Assembly: GCF_011758745.1 (NCBI RefSeq)
Contig: NZ_JAANOV010000001.1
Location: 3,968,001-4,032,000, forward strand
DNA length: 64,000 nt
Source of the DNA: Amycolatopsis granulosa
GTDB lineage: Bacteria > Actinomycetota > Actinomycetes > Mycobacteriales > Pseudonocardiaceae
Direction of reading: 5' to 3'
Made by a program: the position numbers and the translations under genes. The notes beneath the pieces were generated by a model. The model was not told the DNA's origin. It was given only the letters and a program-made list of their open reading frames with translations, and ran no database searches. Position 1 is the first letter of the stretch. Each line of letters starts with the position of its first letter. This document shows positions 1 to 8,079 of the stretch, piece after piece.

Positions 1-115
1 CGGCGTCGAGCAGCACGTCGTCGGATACGCGAGCGGCCGTGGGACGACCGCGGGCGTTCGCGAGCGCACTGGCGGGCCGGGCCTGCCCGATCATCGCGCG
101 ACCTTCATCGTCCAT
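1..115 (-). CDS. TetR-family regulator, 5' fragment
   Basis: Only the first 38 codons lie in the window; the gene runs off the left edge. The translation from the ATG at 115 contains RGRPTAARVSDDVLLDA. This resembles the basic GRP-type leader that comes just before the helix-turn-helix of many TetR/AcrR repressors. The DNA-binding and ligand domains themselves are outside the window, so the family call rests on this leader only. An imperfect inverted repeat about 65 bases upstream (180-196) could be its operator. The codon third positions are GC-rich, as expected for a real gene here. Confidence 0.55.
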   Translation of the reverse strand, partial: MDDEGRAMIGQARPASALANARGRPTAARVSDDVLLDA

Positions 116-179
116 CGGTTGCACTGGAGCCCGTTGCCGCCATCGTTGACCACCATGCCTCGTGGTTGTCTACCCCCAT

Positions 180-196
180 CGGTACCGAGAGTATCG
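180..196. promoter_or_regulatory. candidate TetR operator
   Basis: CGGTAC, a 5-base spacer and GTATCG form a 6-5-6 inverted repeat with one mismatch. It sits upstream of the TetR fragment at the left edge and downstream of nothing else that is transcribed through it. The assignment to that regulator is inferred from position only. Confidence 0.25.
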
Positions 197-333
197 GGAA
201 ATGTGCTCTGAGGTGCGGCGTGCGTCACCGGCAGGCTAGATCGGCGGTCTCGATCGAGGTCAGCGGCCTGACCCGAACGGGTTCACCAGTTACCACTTGC
301 GGGTGCCGGCCTCATTGGCCCCTTCCCGGTCCG

Positions 334-1518
334 TCACGGCGTGATGAGGTAGACGATCCCGCCGGGGCCACCGGCCACCGAGCCGTCCGCGGTGTGCCGC
401 TTGGTGCGCTGCCAGATGTTTTCGAATTGGGCGCGCGGGTAGACCGTCCGCACGTTCTCGTTGCTGTTCGCGGCCGGGTCGTTGGCGATGACGTCGCCGT
501 CCTTGGTGAACCCGACGACGACCATGATGTGGCCGGCCGTGCCGTAACCCGCGCCGTCCAGCTCGTCGGCGCGGAACGACTGGGACGTGATGACCGGTAT
601 CCCGCGCGCGATGTAGTCCTCCAGCTCGGTCAGCGAGTGCAGGCGCGTGACGTGCCCGCGCAGGCCGAAGGTCGCCGCGTAGGCGGTGTTGAACGGCCAG
701 TTCCCGGTGCCCTCGTAGGCGAGGTCGTAGGTCTGACGGGCCGCGTAGTCGACGGTGCGGTCGGCGTACTCCGCTGGGATCCAGGTCATGTCCTCGGGTC
801 GCGGGCGGCGACCCCAGTACTCGACCACCATTTCGGTGGACGTCGGGCTGCACCAGTTCTCCCCGCCGCCGCCGTACTCCGGAAACTGTCCTTTGTGGAT
901 ATTCTGGGCGTAGGCGGGGACCGCGAGTTCGATGCCGGACGCCCGGCCGGGCGGCGAGGTCGGCACCTCGAACCGGTCCGGCACGTTCGACGTCATCGCG
1001 CCCACCGCGTTGATCGCCGGCATCGTCCGGGTGCCCGGGGCGCGGTAGAGCGAGACCCGCAGCCGGTAAGCGCGCAGCAGCTCGCCGGGTTTCATCACCA
1101 GCGTGTCCACCGAGACCTGTGCGTGCGCGTCGTCCTGGCCGTCGACGCTGGTGCGCCGGATGTCGCCGTCGCCGCTGGCCCACCGGCCCATCACGTACCA
1201 CGGGGTCTGCGTGCCCGCCGTGGTCCGGACCTGGGTCTCCACCTCGATCCAGGTGCCCGGCGGGGTGTGCGCGTTCCAGGACGCGATCAGCTCCGTGGCG
1301 TCGAAGCCGGGCGTGTGGAACGGCGAGGTCCACTGCGACCGCTCGTAGTCGCGTCCCTCGTAGGACCGCACCCCGGCGGGTTCGAACGGGCCGGCGTGGG
1401 CCCATTCGTGGTAGTCGATCGCCTCGTCGCCGGCGCGGCCGGGAGCGGCGGAGGCGGGTTGCACGGACACCGTCGCCATCATCGCGGCGGCGAGCACGGC
1501 GAGCAGAGCGCGGGTCAT
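334..1518 (-). CDS. secreted C39-like (papain-fold) cysteine peptidase
   Basis: A 394-residue protein predicted to be exported. The ATG at 1518 follows a GGGGAG Shine-Dalgarno sequence and gives a clean signal peptide (MTRALLAVLAAAMMATVSVQ, then an ASA cleavage motif). Residues from about 205 to the end look like a peptidase C39-like domain (PF13529 type). A Cys in ENWCSPTST near residue 222 is the likely nucleophile, a His in GHIMVVVGF near residue 331 is the likely base, and IANDPA follows it. The N-terminal 200 residues look like a beta-rich domain I do not recognise; such secreted actinobacterial proteins often degrade or process extracellular protein. It is transcribed alone, and its substrate is unknown. 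Confidence 0.75.
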   Translation of the reverse strand: MTRALLAVLAAAMMATVSVQPASAAPGRAGDEAIDYHEWAHAGPFEPAGVRSYEGRDYERSQWTSPFHTPGFDATELIASWNAHTPPGTWIEVETQVRTTAGTQTPWYVMGRWASGDGDIRRTSVDGQDDAHAQVSVDTLVMKPGELLRAYRLRVSLYRAPGTRTMPAINAVGAMTSNVPDRFEVPTSPPGRASGIELAVPAYAQNIHKGQFPEYGGGGENWCSPTSTEMVVEYWGRRPRPEDMTWIPAEYADRTVDYAARQTYDLAYEGTGNWPFNTAYAATFGLRGHVTRLHSLTELEDYIARGIPVITSQSFRADELDGAGYGTAGHIMVVVGFTKDGDVIANDPAANSNENVRTVYPRAQFENIWQRTKRHTADGSVAGGPGGIVYLITP

Positions 1519-1573
1519 CCGGGAATTCTCCCCCGGCGGCCCGGTGGTGTAAACCACTGACCGGGCGAGCGGG

Positions 1574-1981
1574 TCAGAGCACCGCCTGGGACTGGGTCAC
1601 CTTCGCGACCAGCTTGCCGGCGTCGTCGTGCAGTTCGGTCTCCACCACGATCACCTTCCGGCCTGTGTGCAACGGGCGCGCGGTCGCGACCACGTGCCCC
1701 TCCCGCACCCCGCGCAGGAAGTTCGTCTTCGACTCGATGGTGGAGGTGCCCTGCGCGCCCTCGGGCAGGTTGAGGAACGCGCACACCGCGCCGGTCGAGT
1801 CGGCGAGCGCCATCAGCGCCCCGCCGTGCAGCACGCCGCCGATCGTGCACAGGCTTGCGTCCCACGCCAGCCGGGCGCGGACGACGTCCGCCGAGTGCTC
1901 CAGGACCTCGATGCCGAGCCGCTCCGAGAACGGCATCGACTGGTGGAACAGCGCCGTTCCGGTCTCGTCGAGCTGAGTCAT
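1574..1981 (-). CDS. PaaI-like hotdog-fold thioesterase
   Basis: A 135-residue protein with the size and pattern of the PaaI / YdiI hotdog thioesterases, which hydrolyse acyl-CoA or aromatic acyl-CoA thioesters in the cytoplasm. The segment IGGVLHGGALMALADSTGA matches the family's HGG motif, with Asp as the usual active-site acid on the long helix. Its position 96 bases downstream of the acyl-CoA ligase gene on the same strand suggests that the two act on related acyl-CoA substrates. The ATG at 1981 has only a weak GGAT Shine-Dalgarno sequence, but no better start exists. Confidence 0.85.
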   Translation of the reverse strand: MTQLDETGTALFHQSMPFSERLGIEVLEHSADVVRARLAWDASLCTIGGVLHGGALMALADSTGAVCAFLNLPEGAQGTSTIESKTNFLRGVREGHVVATARPLHTGRKVIVVETELHDDAGKLVAKVTQSQAVL

Positions 1982-2077
1982 GATCCGTTTCTAGCGCACC
2001 GGGCGGGTCCGCACCAGCACCCCGGCCCCACCGGCGGCCCGCACTCCCCTGTGGACGGTGCAGCCGCCGGGGAGGCA

Positions 2078-3700
2078 TCAGAAGTGCCGCACGTCGAGCT
2101 TGCCCTGCGAGTGGAAGGCACGCAGCCGCTTCTTGTCGAACTTGCCGACGCTGGTCTTGGGCACCTCGTCGATGAACGTCCAGTGCTCCGGCAGCTGCCA
2201 CTTCGCGACCTTGTCCGCCAGGAACTCGCGCAGCTCCCCGGCCGTCACCTGGTGGCCCTCGCGAACCACCACGGCGACCAGCGGCCGCTCGTCCCACTTC
2301 TCGTCCGGCACCCCGATCACCGCGGCCTCGGCGACGGCCGGGTGGCTCATCACGGTGTTCTCCAGGTCGACCGAGGAAATCCACTCGCCACCGGACTTGA
2401 TCACGTCCTTCGCGCGGTCGGTCAGCGTCAGGTAGCCATCCGGGCTGATCCGGCCCACGTCACCGGTGCGCAGCCAGCCGTCGTGGAACTTCTCCGGGTC
2501 GGCGCCGCCGTGGTACCCGCCCGCGATCCACGGGCCGGCGACCTCCAGTTCGCCCACGCTCTCGTTGTCCCACGGCTGCTCGTTGCCGTGGTCGTCGATG
2601 AGCCGCGCCCGCACCGACGCCGGGAACCGGCCCTGCGAGTACCGGTACTGCCACGCCTGCTCGCCGGTCGCGCCGGCGGGCGGCCGGGCCACGCTGCCCA
2701 GCGGCGAGGTCTCGGTCATGCCCCACGCGTGCAGGATCGGCACGCCGTAGCGCTCCTGGAAGGTGCGCATCAGCGACGGCGGGCAGGCCGAACCCCCGAC
2801 GACCACCTCGCGCAGGTGCGAGATGTCCTGCGGGTGTGCCTCCAGCTGCTGCAACAGGCCCTGCCAGATGGTCGGCACGGCACCCGCGAACGTCGGCCTC
2901 TCCGAGGCCAGCATCTGCGCCAGCGGGGCCGGCTGCAGGAACCGGTCCGGCATCACCAGCGACGTCCCGACCATCATCGCCGCGTAGGGCATGCCCCAGG
3001 ACATGGCGTGGAACATCGGCACGATGACCAGCGCGGTGTCCTCCGGGGCCAGCCGCATGCTGTCGCTCATGCACACCTGCATCGAGTGCAGCCAGATCGA
3101 CCGGTGGGAGTAGGCCACACCCTTCGGCTCGCCCGTCGTGCCCGACGTGTAGCACATCGCGGCGGCCGAGCGCTCGTCGATCTCCGGCCAGTCGAAGGTG
3201 TCCGGCTGGGCGGCGAGCAGCTCGTCGTAGGAGTGCACCTCGACACCGGCCGGGGCCTCCAGGGTGGCCGGGTCGCCGTTGGCGACGACGACGTGCCGGA
3301 CGGTCTTCATCTCCGGCAGCTGCCGGGCCAGCAGCGGCACCAGCGAGCCGTCCACCAGCACGACCTGGTCCTCGGCGTGGTTGGCGACGAACGTCAGCTG
3401 CTCGGGGAACAGGCGGATGTTGAGGGTGTGCAGCACGGCGCCCATCGCGGGGATCGCGAAGTAGGCGGCCAGGTGCTCGGCGTTGTTCCACATGAAGGTG
3501 CCGACCCGCTGGTCCCCGGTGATGCCGAGACCACGCAGCGCGCCGGCGAGCCGCGCGGCGTTGCGGCCCAGCTCCCCGTAGGTCTCGCGGCGAGGACCCT
3601 GGTCGGTCCACGTGGTCACCCGGCTGGCAGCGTGGATCCGGCTTCCGTGTTCCAGGAGGCGAGCCAGGGAGAGCTGGCCGTCCTGCATCGTGCTCAACAT
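2078..3700 (-). CDS. fatty-acyl-CoA ligase (AMP-binding, AlkK/FadD type)
   Basis: A 540-residue acyl-activating enzyme that makes acyl-AMP and then acyl-CoA from a fatty acid, ATP and CoA. The P-loop-like motif YTSGTTGEPKG, the GMTET motif, the hinge region GYLTLTDRAKD and the C-terminal catalytic lysine in SVGKFDKK are all present. The sequence style (WNNAEHL, HTLNIRLFPEQL) is that of the AlkK / medium-chain branch. A GTG at 3706 would extend the protein by two residues, but it overlaps the GGGAG Shine-Dalgarno sequence; the ATG at 3700 has that sequence five bases upstream and is preferred. It probably forms a unit with the thioesterase gene downstream. Confidence 0.88.
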   Translation of the reverse strand: MLSTMQDGQLSLARLLEHGSRIHAASRVTTWTDQGPRRETYGELGRNAARLAGALRGLGITGDQRVGTFMWNNAEHLAAYFAIPAMGAVLHTLNIRLFPEQLTFVANHAEDQVVLVDGSLVPLLARQLPEMKTVRHVVVANGDPATLEAPAGVEVHSYDELLAAQPDTFDWPEIDERSAAAMCYTSGTTGEPKGVAYSHRSIWLHSMQVCMSDSMRLAPEDTALVIVPMFHAMSWGMPYAAMMVGTSLVMPDRFLQPAPLAQMLASERPTFAGAVPTIWQGLLQQLEAHPQDISHLREVVVGGSACPPSLMRTFQERYGVPILHAWGMTETSPLGSVARPPAGATGEQAWQYRYSQGRFPASVRARLIDDHGNEQPWDNESVGELEVAGPWIAGGYHGGADPEKFHDGWLRTGDVGRISPDGYLTLTDRAKDVIKSGGEWISSVDLENTVMSHPAVAEAAVIGVPDEKWDERPLVAVVVREGHQVTAGELREFLADKVAKWQLPEHWTFIDEVPKTSVGKFDKKRLRAFHSQGKLDVRHF

Positions 3701-3961
3701 GGGCACTCCCGCGCGGTGAAAGTTCGTCGTCGAACGTGTCTGACGTCACTCTAAGGTGAAGACACCGCCGGTCGCCAGAACCGGCCGCACCCGCCCCGAC
3801 CGGGGGTTTCCGCGCGTGTCGAGGTCGCGGCCCCGGCCCTGGTGGCGTTTACTGGGCGCGTGGACCAGACGGCCTGGCCAGCGCTTGCGCGAGCAAGCAC
3901 CGCGCTGGGTGCCAGCCGTCGCCGCGAGAGCGGATATCCGACACACGGAAGGACTACTACG

Positions 3962-4273
3962 TTGGCTCTGCCCACGTTGACCCCGGAGCAGCGCGCGGAA
4001 GCGCTGGCCAAGGCCGCCGAGGCCAGGAAGGCCCGCTCCGAGCTGCTCGCGTCGATCAAGTCCGGTCAGCAGTCCATCGACTCGGTGCTGGCGAAGGCCA
4101 AGGACGACAAGACGATCGGCAAGACCAAGGTCACCCAGCTGCTCAAGGCGGTGCCCGGGCTCGGTGCGGTGAAGGTGGCCGCGCTGCTGGAGAAGGCCGG
4201 GATCGACCCGGACCGGCGGGCCGGCGGTCTCGGCGAGCGCCAGCGCGCGGCGCTGATCGACGCCCTCAAGTAA
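3962..4273 (+). CDS. mihF: actinobacterial integration host factor (mIHF), probable paralogue
   Basis: A 103-residue, basic, helical DNA-binding protein that compacts and bends DNA. It begins at a TTG preceded nine bases upstream by GGAAGG; the start gives MALPTLTPEQRAEALAKAAE, the family's usual N-terminus and length. The segment VPGLGAVKVAALLEKAGI matches the helix-two-turn-helix DNA-binding core, and the protein ends LGERQRAALIDALK. In most actinobacteria mihF lies directly upstream of gmk (guanylate kinase). Here the next gene is an isochorismate synthase, so this is either a second copy or a relocated gene. Family identity is very sure; paralogue status is inferred from context. Confidence 0.93.
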   Translation: MALPTLTPEQRAEALAKAAEARKARSELLASIKSGQQSIDSVLAKAKDDKTIGKTKVTQLLKAVPGLGAVKVAALLEKAGIDPDRRAGGLGERQRAALIDALK

Positions 4274-4355
4274 CCCGTTTCCGCAGGTCGGCGTGGAAGT
4301 GTTGCGCGAGTGACACTTCCGTTCCCCGCTGCCCGACCGGGAGCACAATGGGGGT

Positions 4356-5483
4356 GTGGATGCCGCAGGGACACTCGAGGAGTACACGCCGGGCGACTTC
4401 TACTTCGCCACGTCCCGGCACACGATCTTCGGGTCCGGCTCTCGGCTGACCTTCGCCGACACCGATGTGCCGGCGCTCAGTGAGGCGGTCCCGGCCGCGC
4501 TGGCCGGGTCCCCGGGCTCGCTCGCGGTCGGTGTCCTGCCGTTCGACACCGCCGCGGCACCCGGCTACCTCGTCGTGCCGGAGACCGCCCGGGTGGCGGG
4601 TCCGGCGCACCCCGGCGCGGCGGACCTGCCGCGGATGCCTGTCGTCGGCCCCGACGTGGTGCGAGCCGTGCCCGAGCCGGTCGCCCACGTCGAGGCCGTC
4701 GCGCGTGCCGTGCGGGCGCTGGCCGACCGCGGCATGCGCAAGGTCGTGCTCGCGCGTGCCCTGGACCTGGAGTTTCCCGGTCCGGTGCCGGTCAAGGCCG
4801 TGCTGCACAACCTGGTCAAGGACAACCCGCACGGCTACACGTTCGCCGCGGCCCTGCCCGGCGGGCGGTCCCTCATCGGCGCGACACCGGAGCTGCTGCT
4901 GTCCCGCAGCGGCCGGCGGGTCGTGTCGCACCCGCACGCCGGTTCCGCGCCGCGCTCGGCCGACCCGGTCACCGACCGGGAGAACGCCGAGCGGCTCGCG
5001 TCCTCCCGCAAGGACCAGGTGGAACACGCGATCCTGACCGAGGCCATCGTGGAGACGCTGCGGCCGTTCTGCCGCAACTTGCGCGTGCCGGGCACCCCGT
5101 CGCTGGTGGCGACGCCCACGGTGTGGCACCTGAGCACGATGGTGACCGGTGAGCTGGTCGACCCGGAGGTGACGGCGCTGCACCTGGCCGGTGTCCTGCA
5201 CCCGACGCCGGCCATCTGCGGGTCGCCGACCGGCGACGCGCGGCGGCTGGTCGGCGAGCTGGAGCCGTTCGACCGCGGGTACTACGCGGGAACGGTCGGC
5301 TGGATGGACGCCCACGGCGACGGCGAGTGGGCGGTCTCCATCCGGTGCGCCGAGGTGAGCGGGGAGCGGTTGCGCCTGTACGCGGGTGGCGGCATCGTGC
5401 CGGCCTCGGACCCGAAGGCGGAGCTGGACGAGACGTCGGCGAAGTTCCAGACGCTGCTGCGGGCGATGGGGCTGGAGCTGTAG
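4356..5483 (+). CDS. dhbC: isochorismate synthase (DhbC/EntC type)
   Basis: A 375-residue chorismate-utilising enzyme that isomerises chorismate to isochorismate, the first step toward 2,3-dihydroxybenzoate or salicylate siderophores, or toward menaquinone. The C-terminal half carries the chorismate-binding signatures KDQVEHAILTEAIVETL, LHPTPAICGSPT and FDRGYYAGTVGW, plus a metal-binding Glu in PKAELDETSAKF. HPTPA(I/V)CG is typical of the siderophore-type enzymes. The start is a GTG at 4356. No other dhb/ent gene is nearby; the only related partner is the phosphopantetheinyl transferase that ends head-on at 5494. Whether it feeds a catecholate siderophore or another pathway cannot be told from this window. 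Confidence 0.9.
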   Translation: MDAAGTLEEYTPGDFYFATSRHTIFGSGSRLTFADTDVPALSEAVPAALAGSPGSLAVGVLPFDTAAAPGYLVVPETARVAGPAHPGAADLPRMPVVGPDVVRAVPEPVAHVEAVARAVRALADRGMRKVVLARALDLEFPGPVPVKAVLHNLVKDNPHGYTFAAALPGGRSLIGATPELLLSRSGRRVVSHPHAGSAPRSADPVTDRENAERLASSRKDQVEHAILTEAIVETLRPFCRNLRVPGTPSLVATPTVWHLSTMVTGELVDPEVTALHLAGVLHPTPAICGSPTGDARRLVGELEPFDRGYYAGTVGWMDAHGDGEWAVSIRCAEVSGERLRLYAGGGIVPASDPKAELDETSAKFQTLLRAMGLEL

Positions 5484-5496
5484 CCCCACGGGGCTA
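5481..5496. terminator. short palindrome shared by two stop codons
   Basis: TAGCCCC and GGGGCTA pair across a two-base centre. The palindrome contains the TAG stop of the isochorismate synthase (5481-5483) and, on the other strand, the TAG stop of the phosphopantetheinyl transferase (5494-5496). It is likely a compact bidirectional terminator for the two converging genes, though it lacks a U-tract. Confidence 0.45.
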
Positions 5497-6186
5497 CGGG
5501 GTCGGCCACCACCGTTCGGTCACCCGCAGCTCCTGCTCGGCCAGCACCGCGACCGCCGCCCGGTACCCCTCGCCGGGGTCGAGATCGGCCAGCCGGGTGC
5601 GGGCCGGGTTCAGCGCCGGATCCGCGGACGCGACCAGCCGCGGCGGATCCCCGGGCCCGGCCAGCGTGAGGCTCCGCAGCGGGATCCGCAGACCCCGTCC
5701 GGTGGCCTTCATCAGCGCCTCCTTGCCGGTCCAGAACCGGAAGAAGGCGGCCACCCGCTCCGGTTCGGTCAGGTCCGCCAGCGTCGCCCGCTCGGTCTCG
5801 TTCAGCGCGTACCTGATCAGCGAGTCGTCCACGCGCCGGGTGGTGGCCTCGACGTCCAGGCCGACCGGAACGCCACTGGTCACGGCCACCCCGACCCGCT
5901 CGCCGGAGTGCGAGATGGACAGCTCGAACCCGGCCCCCGGCACCCGGGGGCGGCCGTGCGGCTTGCCGCAGTCGTCGCAGGCCGCGTCGAAGGTCACGTC
6001 CGCGGCCGCGCGTCCGAGCAGGTCACCGGCCACCGTCTTGGCCAGCACCCGGCCGGTGAGGAACCGCTGCCGGTCGATCTCCCGCCGGTAGGCCCGGTAC
6101 CGCCCGCGCTCGGCGTCGTCCAGCAGGGCGAGGTACTCCGGTTCGTCCGGCAGCGGAACCGCCCACCACACCGCGCACTCGATCAC
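5494..6186 (-). CDS. 4'-phosphopantetheinyl transferase, Sfp type
   Basis: A 230-residue Sfp-family enzyme that moves the phosphopantetheine arm of CoA onto a serine of carrier proteins (NRPS, PKS or fatty acid synthase). Key motifs are FELSISHSGERVGVAV (ATP/CoA-binding His), VGLDVEATTRR (the magnesium-binding Asp-x-Glu) and FFRFWTGKEALMKATGRGL (the WxxKEA motif). Length fits the family. It converges tail-to-tail on the isochorismate synthase with ten bases between the stops. This suggests a role in loading a siderophore NRPS, although no NRPS is in the window. The ATG at 6186 opens the frame directly, and no stronger start was seen. Confidence 0.92.
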   Translation of the reverse strand: MIECAVWWAVPLPDEPEYLALLDDAERGRYRAYRREIDRQRFLTGRVLAKTVAGDLLGRAAADVTFDAACDDCGKPHGRPRVPGAGFELSISHSGERVGVAVTSGVPVGLDVEATTRRVDDSLIRYALNETERATLADLTEPERVAAFFRFWTGKEALMKATGRGLRIPLRSLTLAGPGDPPRLVASADPALNPARTRLADLDPGEGYRAAVAVLAEQELRVTERWWPTP

Positions 6187-6349
6187 GTGCCCAACCTACG
6201 CGGTGCGTGCAGCCGGGCGCCTGCGCAGTGCTGGCCCCAGCTGCGAGCCACCACCCACGCGAGCGGCCTGGCACCGAACGGGATTTGGGGCCTTTGCCCG
6301 GGCACCTGGTGCGGGAGTATCTGCGTGTCCATTTCCATACCGAACCGGA

Positions 6350-6400
6350 TTCCGATCTGAGCCGCCGTGCGCTAGTCTGGGTAGTAAGCAAGCGCTTAGT
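6350..6400 (+). promoter_or_regulatory. promoter and KstR2-like operator of acyl-CoA dehydrogenase
   Basis: TTCCGA (6350-6355), 17 bases and TAGTCT (6373-6378) make a reasonable -35/-10 pair. Just downstream, AGCAAGCGCTTAGT (6387-6400) contains the perfect palindrome AAGCGCTT. It fits the published KstR2 consensus AnCAAGnnCTTGnT with one mismatch. Its place at the expected transcription start would suit repression by a TetR-family acyl-CoA sensor. Confidence 0.45.
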
Positions 6401-6413
6401 AGAAGGGCCGACG

Positions 6414-7583
6414 ATGGACTTCAGCTTGAGCACCGAAGAGCGGGAAGTGCGCGACTGGGTGCGCACGTTCGTGCAGCGTGAGCTGATGCCGCTCGAACCC
6501 GAGGTGCTGCGCCGCGAGCGCCGCAACGAGCCCGGCCTCACCTCCGACGAGCTGGCCGCGCTGCAGCTCAAGGCGAAGGAGTCCGGGTTCTGGGGGGTGC
6601 AGACGCCGGAGGAGTACGGCGGCATGGGCCTGTCGGCCATCATGACCGCGCTGCTGGAGGCCGAGCTCGGCCGCACCTTCGTGCCCTTCCGCTTCGGCGG
6701 CGCGGCGGACAACATCCTGTTCCACGCCAACGACGAGCAGAAGGAGCGCTACCTGCTCCCGACGATCGCCGGCGAACGCAAATCGTGCTTCGCGATCACC
6801 GAGCCGGGTGCGGGCTCGGACGCCAAGAACATCCGCACGTCGGCCCGCAAGGACGGCGCGGACTGGATCATCAACGGTGAGAAGACGTTCATCACCGGCG
6901 GCAACGAGGCCGACTTCGCGATGGTGTTCGCCGTCACCGACCCGGCGAAGGGTGCGGCCGGCGGGGTGACCTGCTTCCTGGTCGACCGGGACATGGGCTG
7001 GAAGTCCGAGCCGATCGACACGATGGGCGAATGGGGGCCGGCGTCGCTGGTCTTCGACGAGGTGCGGGTGCCGGAGAGCCAGATCCTCGGCGAGGAGGGC
7101 CGGGGCTTCGCGCTGGCGATGCAGTGGATCGGCCGCGGCCGCTACCTGCTGCCGGCCCGCGCCATCGGTTCCTGCGAGCGGCTCATCTCGATGGCGATCG
7201 AGCACGCCAACACGCGCGAGACGTTCGGGGCGCCGATCGCGACCCGGCAGGCGATCCAGTGGATGATCGCCGACTCCGGTGTCGAGCTGGAAGCCCTGCG
7301 CTGGCTGGTGCTGCACGCGGCCTGGCAGGTGGATTCCGGAATGGACTCCCGCCACGCGCAGTCCGTCGCGAAGCTGTACGGCGGCATCAAGGCCAACGAA
7401 ATCGTCGACCGGGTCCTGCAGATCCACGGTGGCATGGGTTACACGCGGGAACTGCCGATCGAGCGGTGGTACCGCGAGCTGCGGCTGCTGCGCATCTACG
7501 AGGGCACGGACGAGATCCAGCGCCGCACCATCGCCCGCAACCTGTTGAAGGGGCACGTCAAGATCGGTGGTGCGCTGGGCTGA
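6414..7583 (+). CDS. acyl-CoA dehydrogenase (FadE type)
   Basis: A 389-residue flavoprotein that introduces the alpha,beta double bond in acyl-CoA at the first step of beta-oxidation. The N-terminal helical domain, the family signature CFAITEPGAGSDA (about residues 125-137), the beta-barrel middle domain and the C-terminal helical bundle are all present. The catalytic-base position near the C-terminus is in LRIYEGTDEIQ. The long ORF continues upstream to 6207, but the ATG at 6414 has AAGGG seven bases upstream and starts the normal family N-terminus (MDFSLSTEEREV). A strong terminator follows at 7646. Substrate unknown; the operator suggests a sterol-ring or branched acyl-CoA regulator. Confidence 0.9.
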   Translation: MDFSLSTEEREVRDWVRTFVQRELMPLEPEVLRRERRNEPGLTSDELAALQLKAKESGFWGVQTPEEYGGMGLSAIMTALLEAELGRTFVPFRFGGAADNILFHANDEQKERYLLPTIAGERKSCFAITEPGAGSDAKNIRTSARKDGADWIINGEKTFITGGNEADFAMVFAVTDPAKGAAGGVTCFLVDRDMGWKSEPIDTMGEWGPASLVFDEVRVPESQILGEEGRGFALAMQWIGRGRYLLPARAIGSCERLISMAIEHANTRETFGAPIATRQAIQWMIADSGVELEALRWLVLHAAWQVDSGMDSRHAQSVAKLYGGIKANEIVDRVLQIHGGMGYTRELPIERWYRELRLLRIYEGTDEIQRRTIARNLLKGHVKIGGALG

Positions 7584-7645
7584 GGCCGGCACCGGCGGGG
7601 ACCAGAGCCGCGCCCCGCCCGCGGATCGACCCGTCGGAAGAACCA

Positions 7646-7695
7646 CCTCGGGGCCGCCTCCGGAAACTCCGGAAGCGGCCCCGAGGCGTGTTTTT
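7646..7695 (+). terminator. rho-independent terminator after acyl-CoA dehydrogenase
   Basis: CCTCGGGGCCGC pairs with GCGGCCCCGAGG around a CTCCGGAAACTCCGGAA loop that can itself pair, and the stem is followed by CGTGTTTTT. It is one of the few hairpins in this window with a real T-run. Confidence 0.85.
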
Positions 7696-7706
7696 CGGGA
7701 ACTGTC

Positions 7707-8036
7707 TCAGGATTCGTTCGCGGCGTCCCGCAGTGCGCGCGGAGCCCCGGCCAGGTCCTCCTCGTTGCAGAGGAGCTTCAGGTCGTAGTACGGCGCGCCT
7801 TCGCGGTCGTCGTAATCGAGGTGGATGGAGACCACATCCACCGGCTCACCGAGCCACTCCTGTGCCGACCTGAGCCAGTTCGCGCAGCGCTCGAGCGCGG
7901 TGGGCAGGTCGTCGTCACGGAACTGCACGGGACGGTAGGGCACATCGTGGACATGATCCTGAGGGTGTGACGGAGCAGGGAGTCCCAACGCGAGACCCTG
8001 CTCGTCCAGTTCCAGGTGGATCGTTCGCTCAGTCAC
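7707..8036 (-). CDS. conserved hypothetical protein
   Basis: A 109-residue acidic cytoplasmic protein with no signal peptide or membrane segment; I do not recognise a family. Visible blocks are TIHLELDEQGLALGLP, DDLPTALERCANWLRSAQEW and VVSIHLDYDDREGAPYYDLKLLCN, suggesting a small alpha/beta fold. The GTG at 8036 starts immediately after GAAGG, which is too close for a normal Shine-Dalgarno spacing. Leaderless translation is therefore possible. It lies between the acyl-CoA dehydrogenase terminator and the TetR gene and is transcribed from the minus strand, 43 bases downstream of the TetR gene's stop, so it could be the last cistron of that operon. Confidence 0.65.
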   Translation of the reverse strand: MTERTIHLELDEQGLALGLPAPSHPQDHVHDVPYRPVQFRDDDLPTALERCANWLRSAQEWLGEPVDVVSIHLDYDDREGAPYYDLKLLCNEEDLAGAPRALRDAANES

Positions 8037-8079
8037 CCTTCGAGGGTCCCTCAGCCCGGCCGAGTCGGCAAGACCCCAG

